From CAHJWH01 sp965198905 (GTDB lineage: Bacteria > Pseudomonadota > Alphaproteobacteria > Caulobacterales > Caulobacteraceae), in assembly GCA_965198905.1 (NCBI GenBank), contig OZ240678.1, positions 682,001 to 746,000 of the forward strand: a stretch of 64,000 nucleotides of DNA, written 5' to 3'. How positions within the stretch are numbered: position 1 is the first letter of the stretch; the number at the start of each line of letters is the position of its first letter. Under the pieces are notes generated by a model. That model was not told where the DNA came from. It made no database searches and saw only the letters and a program-made list of their open reading frames with translations. Shown piece by piece: positions 9,008 to 15,846 of the stretch. The position numbers and the translations under genes are program-made.

Positions 9008-9289
9008 ATGCGCGAGGACCTCCCGGCCGCGGCCCAAGCCCATCCCGAGTGGCCGATCCGGCGCGACCATTGTTTTGGCCGAGTGATCCTGGACGCCGTT
9101 TGCGGGGCGCGGTGGCGAGAGGTGTTGGCGGCTCCAGCTTGGCGCAGCCTTTCTTCCGATCAGCTGGACGCGGCGATCGGCTATGCGGATGCGATCCTGG
9201 CGGGGGAAGCCGACCTCGACGCCATGAACCTGGCGTCGCTCGAACTTCGTCGCGGCCGACCCCGCCTTCCACCGCCGACGGGCGCATGA
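9008..9289 (+). CDS. Small hypothetical protein, third gene of the formate dehydrogenase operon
   Basis: A 93-residue soluble protein containing WPIRRDHCFGRVILDAV, GARWREVL and LDAMNLASLELRRGR. The pattern resembles short proteins I have seen in other alphaproteobacteria, but I cannot assign a family. The first ATG is at 9008. However, coding-like sequence (TATQALWLKR) extends upstream to a CTG at 8960 that overlaps the previous stop as CTGA, so the true start may be that CTG. Its position downstream of the two preceding genes suggests one transcript. Confidence 0.6.
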   Translation: MREDLPAAAQAHPEWPIRRDHCFGRVILDAVCGARWREVLAAPAWRSLSSDQLDAAIGYADAILAGEADLDAMNLASLELRRGRPRLPPPTGA

Positions 9290-9354
9290 AAGCGTTGGCC
9301 GCCGCATGAGACCCTTGCTAGGGGTGCCGCCCCGGCTGATCCTGCCTGCACATA

Positions 9355-10272
9355 ATGAACGTCACCTTCTTTCAGACCGCCGACACGGAGCGCTACCGCG
9401 ATCTGCTGCTGGCGACGTCGCGCACGGTGGGTCGCTACGTGCAGACCCGCGGCTACGCCCAGGAGACGTTTCTCGGCGTCAAGCGGGGCTACTGGCCCTG
9501 GCAGGCGAGCTTCAACCGCATCTACATTTTCGAAGAACTTGTCCGACGCGGTTGGACGGATTGGGCGGTCTATATGGACGCCGACGCCTTCATAGCCGAC
9601 CTCGGCTTCGACCTGGACGCCTACCTGTCGGGGATGGCCGACCGTGCGGCGGTGATGGCGCACTCCAACGCCACGCCGCACCCCTGGGACGTCAACAGCG
9701 GCGTGCTGATGTTCAACCTGCGTCATCCCCTCGGGCGGCGGCTGGTGGAAAGCTGGAAGGCGGCCTTCGAGGCGCATCTGCCGGATGCAGCGCTCTGGGC
9801 CCTGAAGGAGTGGAGTAACCCCAACGACCAGCAGATGCTGCAGGAGATCATCCTCGCCGATCCCGAAATCGCAGGGGCCGTCCACCTGGAGCCGGCCCAG
9901 CTGTTCAATGCGGTGGACGCGCGGTTCATCCGCCAGATTGTGCGCGAGGCTATCCCCGATCTCGCCGAGCGCACGCGGGTGATCTGCGGGCATGTCGACG
10001 CGGTGCTGGCGGCCGACGGGCCGGCGGCCCGTCGCGGCCGACTGGGGCTGCGACGGGACAAGGCGCTGCGTGAACGCCGCAGGGCCGAGGCCATGGTGAC
10101 GCAGGCCTTCGAGGCCCTGCTCCGTCGCCCGGCCGACCCTGCCGCCGTTCATCACTACAGCGAGGTCATCCTCCAACTCGGCGCGGAGACCGGCTGGCGG
10201 ACGGTGATTTTGCAGCTGATGACGAGTCTGGAATACCAGGGCCGCCTCGCGCGCGACCCGTCCACCGCCTAG
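9355..10272 (+). CDS. GT-A type glycosyltransferase with C-terminal DUF4214-like segment
   Basis: A 305-residue protein with a nucleotide-sugar transferase fold. WAVYMDADAFIADLG holds the DxD metal motif (Asp75, Asp77), and NSGVLMFNLRHP and NPNDQQMLQEI are typical of GMA12/MNN10-like or GT8-like acceptor regions. The last 60 residues (QAFEALLRRPADPAA...SLEYQGRLARD) resemble the DUF4214 repeat found in surface and glycan proteins. It precedes a polysaccharide ABC exporter on the same strand by about 200 bases, so it may act on the same glycan. The sugar and acceptor cannot be read from sequence. Confidence 0.7.
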   Translation: MNVTFFQTADTERYRDLLLATSRTVGRYVQTRGYAQETFLGVKRGYWPWQASFNRIYIFEELVRRGWTDWAVYMDADAFIADLGFDLDAYLSGMADRAAVMAHSNATPHPWDVNSGVLMFNLRHPLGRRLVESWKAAFEAHLPDAALWALKEWSNPNDQQMLQEIILADPEIAGAVHLEPAQLFNAVDARFIRQIVREAIPDLAERTRVICGHVDAVLAADGPAARRGRLGLRRDKALRERRRAEAMVTQAFEALLRRPADPAAVHHYSEVILQLGAETGWRTVILQLMTSLEYQGRLARDPSTA

Positions 10273-10480
10273 ACTCCAGCCGCGCCCGCGGGGCGGCGCC
10301 CAACTTGTACGTGGGCGATCGATCTGGTAGCTCCCCGGCTCGCCTGTAGGGTGCGCTCCCGCGTGGAGCGATGAGACAGCTTTGGCGGGCGGGGTTGTCC
10401 GCCTTGAAATCGCCCGTCTCGACCCGGACAGACCCCCGGCCAGCCGGCCATAGTGTGACACAGCTTCGGAACGGGACTCC

Positions 10481-11269
10481 ATGGACGCTGTCGAAGGCGC
10501 GTTCCGCGACATTGTTGACGGTGTGAAACTCTACCCGCTGTGGACCCGGCTGGCGTGGGAACAGACGGTCGCACGGTTTCGGCGCACCATCTTGGGGCCG
10601 TTCTGGCTCACCGCCAACCTGCTGGCCACCGCCCTCGCCCTTTCGTTGGTGTTCGGCGGCCTGCTGGGACAGGATTATCGCTCGAACTTTGCGCTGATCA
10701 TCTCCGGCATCCTGGCCTGGAGCATCGTCGGCGCCCTTCTGGTCGACGCAGCGGGGACCTTCATCTCTTCGGGCGGCCTCATGCAGACGATGAAGCTGCC
10801 GCTGAGCTTTCACATCCTGCTGATGATGATGCGGAACTTCATCAACTTCCTGGCGCAGATCATCGCGCTGTGGATCGTGCTGGCGGTGCTTAAGTTGGGG
10901 GCGTTGCCGACTTGGCAGTTGCTGCCCGGGCTCGCGATCGTATTGATCGACGGGGCGCTTCTGAGCATGATCGTCGCCATTCCCTCCACGCGCTTCCGCG
11001 ACGTGAACCAGACTGTGGGCTTTGCGGTCCAGATCCTATTCTTCCTGACGCCGGTGTTCTGGGTTCCGGCGCAGATGCATGGCAAGCGTCGTCTGATCTT
11101 CGAACTCAACCCGTTCGCGCACCTGCTCGAACTCATCCGCCAGCCGCTGCTCGGTAAGGCGCCGGCGCTGGCCGACTGGGAGTGGAGCTTAGCGATGATG
11201 ACGATCTTCGCCGTCGTAGCGGTCACCTTGCTGGCTTTGTTCCGCAAGCGCGTCGTGTTTTGGATCTAG
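10481..11269 (+). CDS. Polysaccharide ABC exporter, permease subunit (Wzm/KpsM type)
   Basis: A 262-residue ABC-2 membrane protein. An N-terminal amphipathic stretch with RFRRTILGPFW, the hallmark of polysaccharide ABC-2 permeases, precedes about six membrane segments. FFLTPVFWVPAQM and NPFAHLLELIRQPLLG lie in the usual C-terminal positions. It is followed after 12 bases by its ATPase. The pair exports a lipid-linked or capsule-like polysaccharide across the inner membrane. The role is clear from family; the substrate is unknown. Confidence 0.88.
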   Translation: MDAVEGAFRDIVDGVKLYPLWTRLAWEQTVARFRRTILGPFWLTANLLATALALSLVFGGLLGQDYRSNFALIISGILAWSIVGALLVDAAGTFISSGGLMQTMKLPLSFHILLMMMRNFINFLAQIIALWIVLAVLKLGALPTWQLLPGLAIVLIDGALLSMIVAIPSTRFRDVNQTVGFAVQILFFLTPVFWVPAQMHGKRRLIFELNPFAHLLELIRQPLLGKAPALADWEWSLAMMTIFAVVAVTLLALFRKRVVFWI

Positions 11270-11281
11270 GGTGCGTCTTCG

Positions 11282-12043
11282 ATGAGCTGTTCCCTTCGCC
11301 TCGATAACGTCACTCTGGACTATTACGTCTACAGCGTGCGGGCTCAGTCGCTCCGCAACGCGGTCTTCAACCTCGCGGTCGGCGGGAAGCTGTACAAGGA
11401 CCAGGGCGACGTCACCGTCGTTCGCGCCGTGGAGAATATCAGCTTCGAGCTAAAGGAGGGTGATCGCCTTGGGCTGGTCGGCCACAACGGGTCCGGCAAG
11501 ACCTCGCTGTTGAAGGTGATCGCCGGCGTCTACGCCCCCGCACGCGGGCGGGTGGAGGTGCAGGGCAGCCTGACCAGCATGATCGCGGCCGGCGCCGGCA
11601 TGGATATCGAGGCTACCGGCCTGCAGAATATCCGCAAGCTCGGAGCGATGCGCATGATCCCGAACAAGGTGATCGACGAGCGGATCGGGTCTATCGTGGA
11701 GTTCTCAGGCCTCGGAGATTTCGTCCGCCTGCCCATGAAGACCTTTTCCGCCGGCATGATCGCGCGCCTGATGTTCGCCTGCGCCACCGAGTTCGAGGCC
11801 GATATTTTGGTGCTCGACGAATGGCTGAGCGCGGGCGATGCGGAATTCATGCACAAGGCGGGCGACCGCATGTTCTCCTTCGTCGACAAGGCCAAAATCG
11901 TGGTGCTGGGCACCCACGACTTCAACATGGTCAAGCGTATCTGCAATAAGGTGCTGGTGCTCGATGCAGGGCGCATCACCTTCTATGGCACGCCGGACGA
12001 GTGGGTGGAGCGTGGCGGGGGCCTGCGCGTTACTCCGCTCTAG
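11282..12043 (+). CDS. Polysaccharide ABC exporter, ATP-binding subunit (Wzt/KpsT type)
   Basis: A 253-residue ATPase: Walker A GHNGSGKTSLLK from about residue 67, signature region MKTFSAGMIARLMFA, Walker B ADILVLDEWLSAGD, and the switch His in VVLGTHD. The signature is the degenerate FSAGM form typical of polysaccharide exporters. It ends just after the nucleotide domain and lacks the carbohydrate-binding C-terminal extension of O-antigen Wzt, so chain termination is not sensed that way. It forms an operon with the preceding permease. Confidence 0.88.
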   Translation: MSCSLRLDNVTLDYYVYSVRAQSLRNAVFNLAVGGKLYKDQGDVTVVRAVENISFELKEGDRLGLVGHNGSGKTSLLKVIAGVYAPARGRVEVQGSLTSMIAAGAGMDIEATGLQNIRKLGAMRMIPNKVIDERIGSIVEFSGLGDFVRLPMKTFSAGMIARLMFACATEFEADILVLDEWLSAGDAEFMHKAGDRMFSFVDKAKIVVLGTHDFNMVKRICNKVLVLDAGRITFYGTPDEWVERGGGLRVTPL

Positions 12044-12063
12044 CTGAACCGAGGGGATGCGGG

Positions 12064-12321
12064 ATGAGCGACGACAAGGACTACGCCCACATGCGCGACC
12101 CGGAGGCGCAGCGTACGCGCGCTGAACTCTGGGCCATCGTGGTGATCGTGGTCGTCGTGGTGGTCGGCGCACTCATCTGGCGCGTCGTGGCGCACAAGCC
12201 CGCCGGGCACGAGAAGGGCTGGACGCCAAACTCCGAAACCTATCCCATCAACGCTGATGCAGCGCCGGCCGCCGCCGGTGTCCACACCACCATACCGACG
12301 CCCCGGCCGATCGCTCCCTGA
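12064..12321 (+). CDS. Small single-pass membrane protein
   Basis: An 85-residue protein from ATG 12064. A charged N-terminus (MSDDKDYAHMRDPEAQRTR) precedes one strongly hydrophobic Val/Ile helix, then a Pro/Ala-rich tail (AAPAAAGVHTTIPTPRPIAP). No family is recognised. It starts 20 bases after the exporter ATPase, so it probably shares its transcript. It may be an accessory inner-membrane protein with its tail in the periplasm; that is inference from layout. Confidence 0.65.
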   Translation: MSDDKDYAHMRDPEAQRTRAELWAIVVIVVVVVVGALIWRVVAHKPAGHEKGWTPNSETYPINADAAPAAAGVHTTIPTPRPIAP

Positions 12322-12348
12322 AGCGGCGTTCAGTCTCTCGGGACGCGC

Positions 12349-12819
12349 TCAGCGCGTCTGCGTGTCAGCTGTCGCATAGGCGCTCTGACGGACGTCCACC
12401 TGTAAGGTGACAGGCTTCGCGTGGGCGAATCGCAGCGTCAGCGGATAGTGATCGCCGAGCTTCAGTCCACCCTTCAAGCCCTCCAACATGAGGTGGTAAC
12501 CCCCAGGGGCGAGACTGACCGGGCGGCCTGGAGGCAGGTCAAGGCCATCTACGGCCGCCATGCTCATCATCCCGCCGGTCATGGTGGAGCGGTGCAGGCC
12601 GACCTTCGCGGCCTTCGGGCTCGACGCGCTCACCAGCCTGTCGGCGGTGCGGCCATGGTTGGTGAGGGTCAGATAGGCGACGCCGGTAGGCAGCCCCGGC
12701 GTTTCCGGCCGACTCCATACGCTGCTGGCGGCGATCGACCCCAATCCCGCCGCCTGGACAGCGCCTGAACAAAGCGCCACGGCGGCGAGCGGGATGAAGC
12801 GGGAGAGCAGACGCGTCAT
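12349..12819 (-). CDS. Periplasmic copper chaperone, PCu(A)C family
   Basis: A 156-residue secreted protein. A signal peptide (LLSRFIPLAAVALCSGAVQA) precedes a cupredoxin-like domain with the copper ligands of the PCu(A)C/DUF461 family: His and Met in VGLHRSTMTGGMMSM and a second His/Met pair in PGGYHLMLEGLK. These proteins deliver Cu(I) to cytochrome oxidase in the periplasm. SenC/SCO1, a partner in this job, lies elsewhere in the window (49.8 kb). The gene is convergent with the small membrane protein before it. Confidence 0.88.
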   Translation of the reverse strand: MTRLLSRFIPLAAVALCSGAVQAAGLGSIAASSVWSRPETPGLPTGVAYLTLTNHGRTADRLVSASSPKAAKVGLHRSTMTGGMMSMAAVDGLDLPPGRPVSLAPGGYHLMLEGLKGGLKLGDHYPLTLRFAHAKPVTLQVDVRQSAYATADTQTR

Positions 12820-12952
12820 CGGGGGTCTTTAGCGCGGCGATCCGCCTCCCGCCAGTTTCCTCCGCCCAGAAACCGCCGGCTAGAAATTCTCGGGGCGCCG
12901 CGCTCAAACCGGGCTAGAAGCGCCAGGAGGTTCGAACACCTAGGGGCGCGCA

Positions 12953-13795
12953 TTGTCGGCGATACAGGTCATTCTTCTGGCGGTGCTACAGGGCGTCACC
13001 GAGCTTTTCCCGGTCTCCAGCCTCGGCCATGCGGTGATCGTGCCGACCCTGCTGCACTGGAATGTGGAGCAGGACGGCCCGGGCTTCCTGCCCTTTCTGG
13101 TGGTCATGCACCTGGGCACCGCGGTCGCCCTGCTGGCCTATTTCTGGCGTGACTGGCTAAACTTCGCCCTGGCGGTGCTGGCCAACCGCGGGCCGCAGCC
13201 GGCCGCGGAGCGACGGGTGTTCTGGCGCGTGGTCGTGGCCACCCTCCCTGCGGTGATCGTGGGGGCGGTGTTCGAGAAACTGCTCCGCCACATCTTCGCC
13301 AGCGCCGAGATCGCCGCCGCCTTCCTGGTGGTCAACGGGCTGGTGCTGTTTGTGGCCGAGCGGCTCAAGCGGCCGGTTTCGCCGGGACGCAGCTTTCTTC
13401 AGCTGGACGAGATGAGCTGGCTGCAGGCCCTGTTCGTGGGCGTCTGCCAGTGCTTCGCCCTCATCCCCGGCATTTCGCGCTCCGGCATGACCATGGCGGG
13501 AGGATTTCTGTCCGGCCTCGACCATGAAGACGCGGCCCGCTTCTCGTTTCTCACGGCGACACCGATCATCTTCGGCGCCGCCGTGCTCGAAGTGCCGAAG
13601 CTCCACCACGGCGGCGGTCATCTGGGCGCGGTCGCCTGGGGCGCAGGCCTGATCGCCGGCGTCACCGCCTATGTCAGCCTGTGGGCGCTGATGCGGTGGT
13701 TCAAGCGGCAGGAGTTCAAGGCCTTCGATCCCTTCGCCATCTACTGCGGCTTGGCCGGGGCGGTTTCGCTGGTCCTGCTCGTCCTGCACCTCTGA
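12953..13795 (+). CDS. uppP: Undecaprenyl-diphosphatase UppP/BacA
   Basis: A 280-residue multi-pass membrane phosphatase recycling undecaprenyl diphosphate to the monophosphate carrier for peptidoglycan and glycan export. Both family motifs are present: QGVTELFPVSSLGH near the N-terminus and PGISRSGMTMAGG in the middle. Length matches the family. The start is TTG 12953. A PEBP-family gene follows after 27 bases. Confidence 0.95.
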   Translation: MSAIQVILLAVLQGVTELFPVSSLGHAVIVPTLLHWNVEQDGPGFLPFLVVMHLGTAVALLAYFWRDWLNFALAVLANRGPQPAAERRVFWRVVVATLPAVIVGAVFEKLLRHIFASAEIAAAFLVVNGLVLFVAERLKRPVSPGRSFLQLDEMSWLQALFVGVCQCFALIPGISRSGMTMAGGFLSGLDHEDAARFSFLTATPIIFGAAVLEVPKLHHGGGHLGAVAWGAGLIAGVTAYVSLWALMRWFKRQEFKAFDPFAIYCGLAGAVSLVLLVLHL

Positions 13796-13822
13796 GCGAA
13801 CGGCCGGACGAAGGAGACGACC

Positions 13823-14509
13823 TTGACCTCGAACCGCTCAGCAAGGCCCCTCTCGCCGATACGTCGGTCCCAGCTTCGGGCCGCCCTCATGGCGATCCTC
13901 GTCTGGGGCGGCGCAGGCGGCGCGGCGCTCGCCGGCGGTGGAATCGCCTTCGACCAGCCGGGGCTGCAGGCGCCCGCCTCGCTGCAGGTCAGCGTTCCGG
14001 GTCTGGCCGAAGGTGGTCCCTTGCCGATCAACTACACCGCCGACGGCCGCAACCTCTCTCCGCCGGTGAGTTGGACGGCCGGTCCTGCGTCCACCCGAAG
14101 CTTCGCGGTGGTGATGCAGGACGCCGACGCCCACGCGCCCCAGCCAGCCCTGCACTGGCTGGTCTACGCCGTCCCCGCTTCGGTCGTGGCCCTGCCGCGG
14201 GGGATGCGCAACGTCGCCGAACCGACCAATCCGCTGGGTTCGGCTCAGGGCCGCAATTTCCATGACAGTCTGGGCTATACCGGCCCGCGGCCCCCCGCCC
14301 AGGACGCCCCGCACCACTATCACCTGCAGGTGTTCGCCCTGGACCGGCCTCTGCGCACCCGCCCTGGAGCTGAGCTCGCAGCGGTGGAGAAGGCGATGTC
14401 GGGGCACGTCGTGGCCCGCGGAGACCTGACCTTCACCTATGCGACGCCTGCGCCGAAAGCACCTCGGACCGACCGGAAGGACACGTCACTTCCGCCACCA
14501 GCAGGCTGA
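13823..14509 (+). CDS. YbhB/YbcL-type PEBP family protein
   Basis: A 228-residue protein starting at TTG 13823 with AAGGAGA about 5 bases ahead. A basic N-terminus and hydrophobic segment (LRAALMAILVWGGAGGAALA) look like a signal peptide. The phosphatidylethanolamine-binding fold follows: NYTADGRNLSPPVSW, SFAVVMQDADAH, LHWLVYAVP and YTGPRPP...HHYHLQVFALD, all family landmarks. The C-terminus is a basic, Pro-rich tail. Bacterial members lack a firmly established function. Confidence 0.88.
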   Translation: MTSNRSARPLSPIRRSQLRAALMAILVWGGAGGAALAGGGIAFDQPGLQAPASLQVSVPGLAEGGPLPINYTADGRNLSPPVSWTAGPASTRSFAVVMQDADAHAPQPALHWLVYAVPASVVALPRGMRNVAEPTNPLGSAQGRNFHDSLGYTGPRPPAQDAPHHYHLQVFALDRPLRTRPGAELAAVEKAMSGHVVARGDLTFTYATPAPKAPRTDRKDTSLPPPAG

Positions 14510-14554
14510 CCGTCGCCAAGCGGCCAAGCGGGACGTCCCGCCGTCGCGAGCCGT

Positions 14555-14929
14555 CTAGAACTTGAACTTGGTTTCCAGGTGGACCCGCGGTGACTCTGTA
14601 TCCTGCGGGAGAATTCTCTGGACGTCGGCCTGGCGATCGCCAAGCCCGACAGACCCGCCGACGCGCATCGAGGGCGTGATATGGAAGAAGGCCCCGGCCT
14701 CCACGTCCTTGATGCCGCTGACCTGCTCGCCGACCGAGGGCGCGATATCGAGGCGCAGGGTCCAGCGGCCCGTAGCGTCGAGCTGCAGGCTCTTATGCGG
14801 CGTACCAGGACCGTCGAAGGCGTTGGGGTTCTGGCTGATCGGCGTTTCGGCGCACAAAGCCGTGCTCGCCCCCGTAAGGAGGAGCGCCGCCGCCAGCCCG
14901 CCTGCAATCGCCGCCCGTCCGCCCGTCAT
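14555..14929 (-). CDS. ntrZ: NtrZ-family periplasmic regulatory protein
   Basis: A 124-residue exported protein with a signal peptide (AIAGGLAAALLLTGASTALC) and the family's conserved core: LQLDATGRWTLRLDI, DVEAGAFFHITPSMRVGGSVG and a C-terminal RVHLETKFKF ending in Phe, like an outer-membrane-type strand. In Caulobacter, NtrZ sits in the periplasm and restrains the kinase NtrY of the NtrY/NtrX system. No ntrX or ntrY is in this window. It is divergent from the DUF3576 lipoprotein gene across about 300 bases. Confidence 0.82.
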   Translation of the reverse strand: MTGGRAAIAGGLAAALLLTGASTALCAETPISQNPNAFDGPGTPHKSLQLDATGRWTLRLDIAPSVGEQVSGIKDVEAGAFFHITPSMRVGGSVGLGDRQADVQRILPQDTESPRVHLETKFKF

Positions 14930-15226
14930 CGTCCTGCCGCTCAGCCCCCAGCCCAGGGGCGCGCCGTCTTACCGCGGCTATATAAGGAGTCTTAAAGGGG
15001 TTGGGTCCGGCCGGGTCAATCAACAGGGCGTCACACAAGCCCGGAGCGTGCGACCTGTGGCCGCCCGGTCACGCGAGACCTGTTGGCCGGCCGCAGGCGT
15101 TGCTATACAGCGGCGAAATACACCTGCAGGCGCCCCGCTCCGGGACGCGCGCGGTGACCTCCGGATCGCTGGCCAGCCTTGGCGCGGTCAGCTCCAGCCG
15201 AGTACGAGAACGGGTAAGCACGCATA
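14930..15226. other. Intergenic region between divergent ntrZ and DUF3576 genes
   Basis: About 297 bases presumably holding promoters for both divergent genes. An A/T-richer patch at 14979-14996 (CTATATAAGGAGTCTTAAA) stands out from the GC-rich surroundings. I see no further gene or strong palindrome. Confidence 0.4.
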
Positions 15227-15679
15227 ATGTCTGCTGTTGGAAAAGCGGCCTTGGCGATGACCGGCGCGGCCTTGCTGGTCGGGTGCGCTCACGGGAACGC
15301 GTCAGGCGTCCGGCGTATCACGGCGGCCCAGACCCAGGCCACTGCCGGTCTCGGCGTGAACAGCTATCTGTGGCGGGCCACGCTGGACACCCTGGCCTTC
15401 ATGCCCCTGGCCTCAGCCGATCCCATCGGCGGCACGGTGATCACCGACTGGTACGCCAATCCTGAAAAGCCCGACGAGCGTTTCAAGGCCACCGTCTACA
15501 TCCTTGATACGCGCCTGCGCGCCGACGGGCTGAACGTCACGGTGTTCAAGCAGACCAAGGACGCCGCCGGCCAGTGGGTCGACGCGCCCGTAGCTGGTCA
15601 GACCGACATCGACATCGAGAACTCCATCCTGACCCGCGCCCGCCAGATCCGCCTGTCCAACCTGAACACCCGGGGCTGA
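15227..15679 (+). CDS. DUF3576-family lipoprotein
   Basis: A 150-residue protein with a lipoprotein signal (lipobox LLVGC, Cys20) and the DUF3576 core: VNSYLWRATLDTLAFMPL, IITDWYANPE-like VITDWYANPE, FKATVYILDTRLRADGLNVTVFKQ, and a C-terminus rich in short charged helices. The family is widespread in alphaproteobacteria and often precedes leuS; its function is unknown. It should be an envelope lipoprotein. A repeat element separates it from leuS, which is followed by lptE, another envelope lipoprotein. Confidence 0.88.
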   Translation: MSAVGKAALAMTGAALLVGCAHGNASGVRRITAAQTQATAGLGVNSYLWRATLDTLAFMPLASADPIGGTVITDWYANPEKPDERFKATVYILDTRLRADGLNVTVFKQTKDAAGQWVDAPVAGQTDIDIENSILTRARQIRLSNLNTRG

Positions 15680-15682
15680 CCC

Positions 15683-15800
15683 GATCCTCCCCCTTTGGGG
15701 GAGGTGGCGGCGAAGCCGATGGAGGGGGCTCCAGCGGACGCCGCGGTGTCGCCCCCTCTACACTGCTGGGCAGGGTCCCCGCCCCCAGAGGGGGAGAATC
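15683..15800. repeat. Palindromic repeat, CTCCCCC...GGGGGAGG family
   Basis: The element opens with GATCCTCCCCCTTTGGGGGA and ends, on the other strand, with the near-copy GATTCTCCCCCTCTGGGGGC, so it is an inverted repeat of about 118 bases. The internal piece GGTGGCGGCGAAGCCGA recurs at 45384-45400. It fills the gap between the DUF3576 gene and leuS. Confidence 0.8.
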
Positions 15801-15846
15801 AAGAGCGTGCTTGACGCCTCGTCCTCCCTCAGGCTCCAACCCGCCC

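Noticed and set aside
12342..12358. Hairpin GACGCGC-TCA-GCGCGTC as a terminator between convergent genes
   Set aside because: The stem is short, overlaps the stop codon of the copper chaperone gene and has no T-run on either strand.
15574..15846. N-terminal extension of leuS
   Set aside because: It runs through the end of the DUF3576 gene in another frame and a repeat element; normal LeuS starts at 15847.
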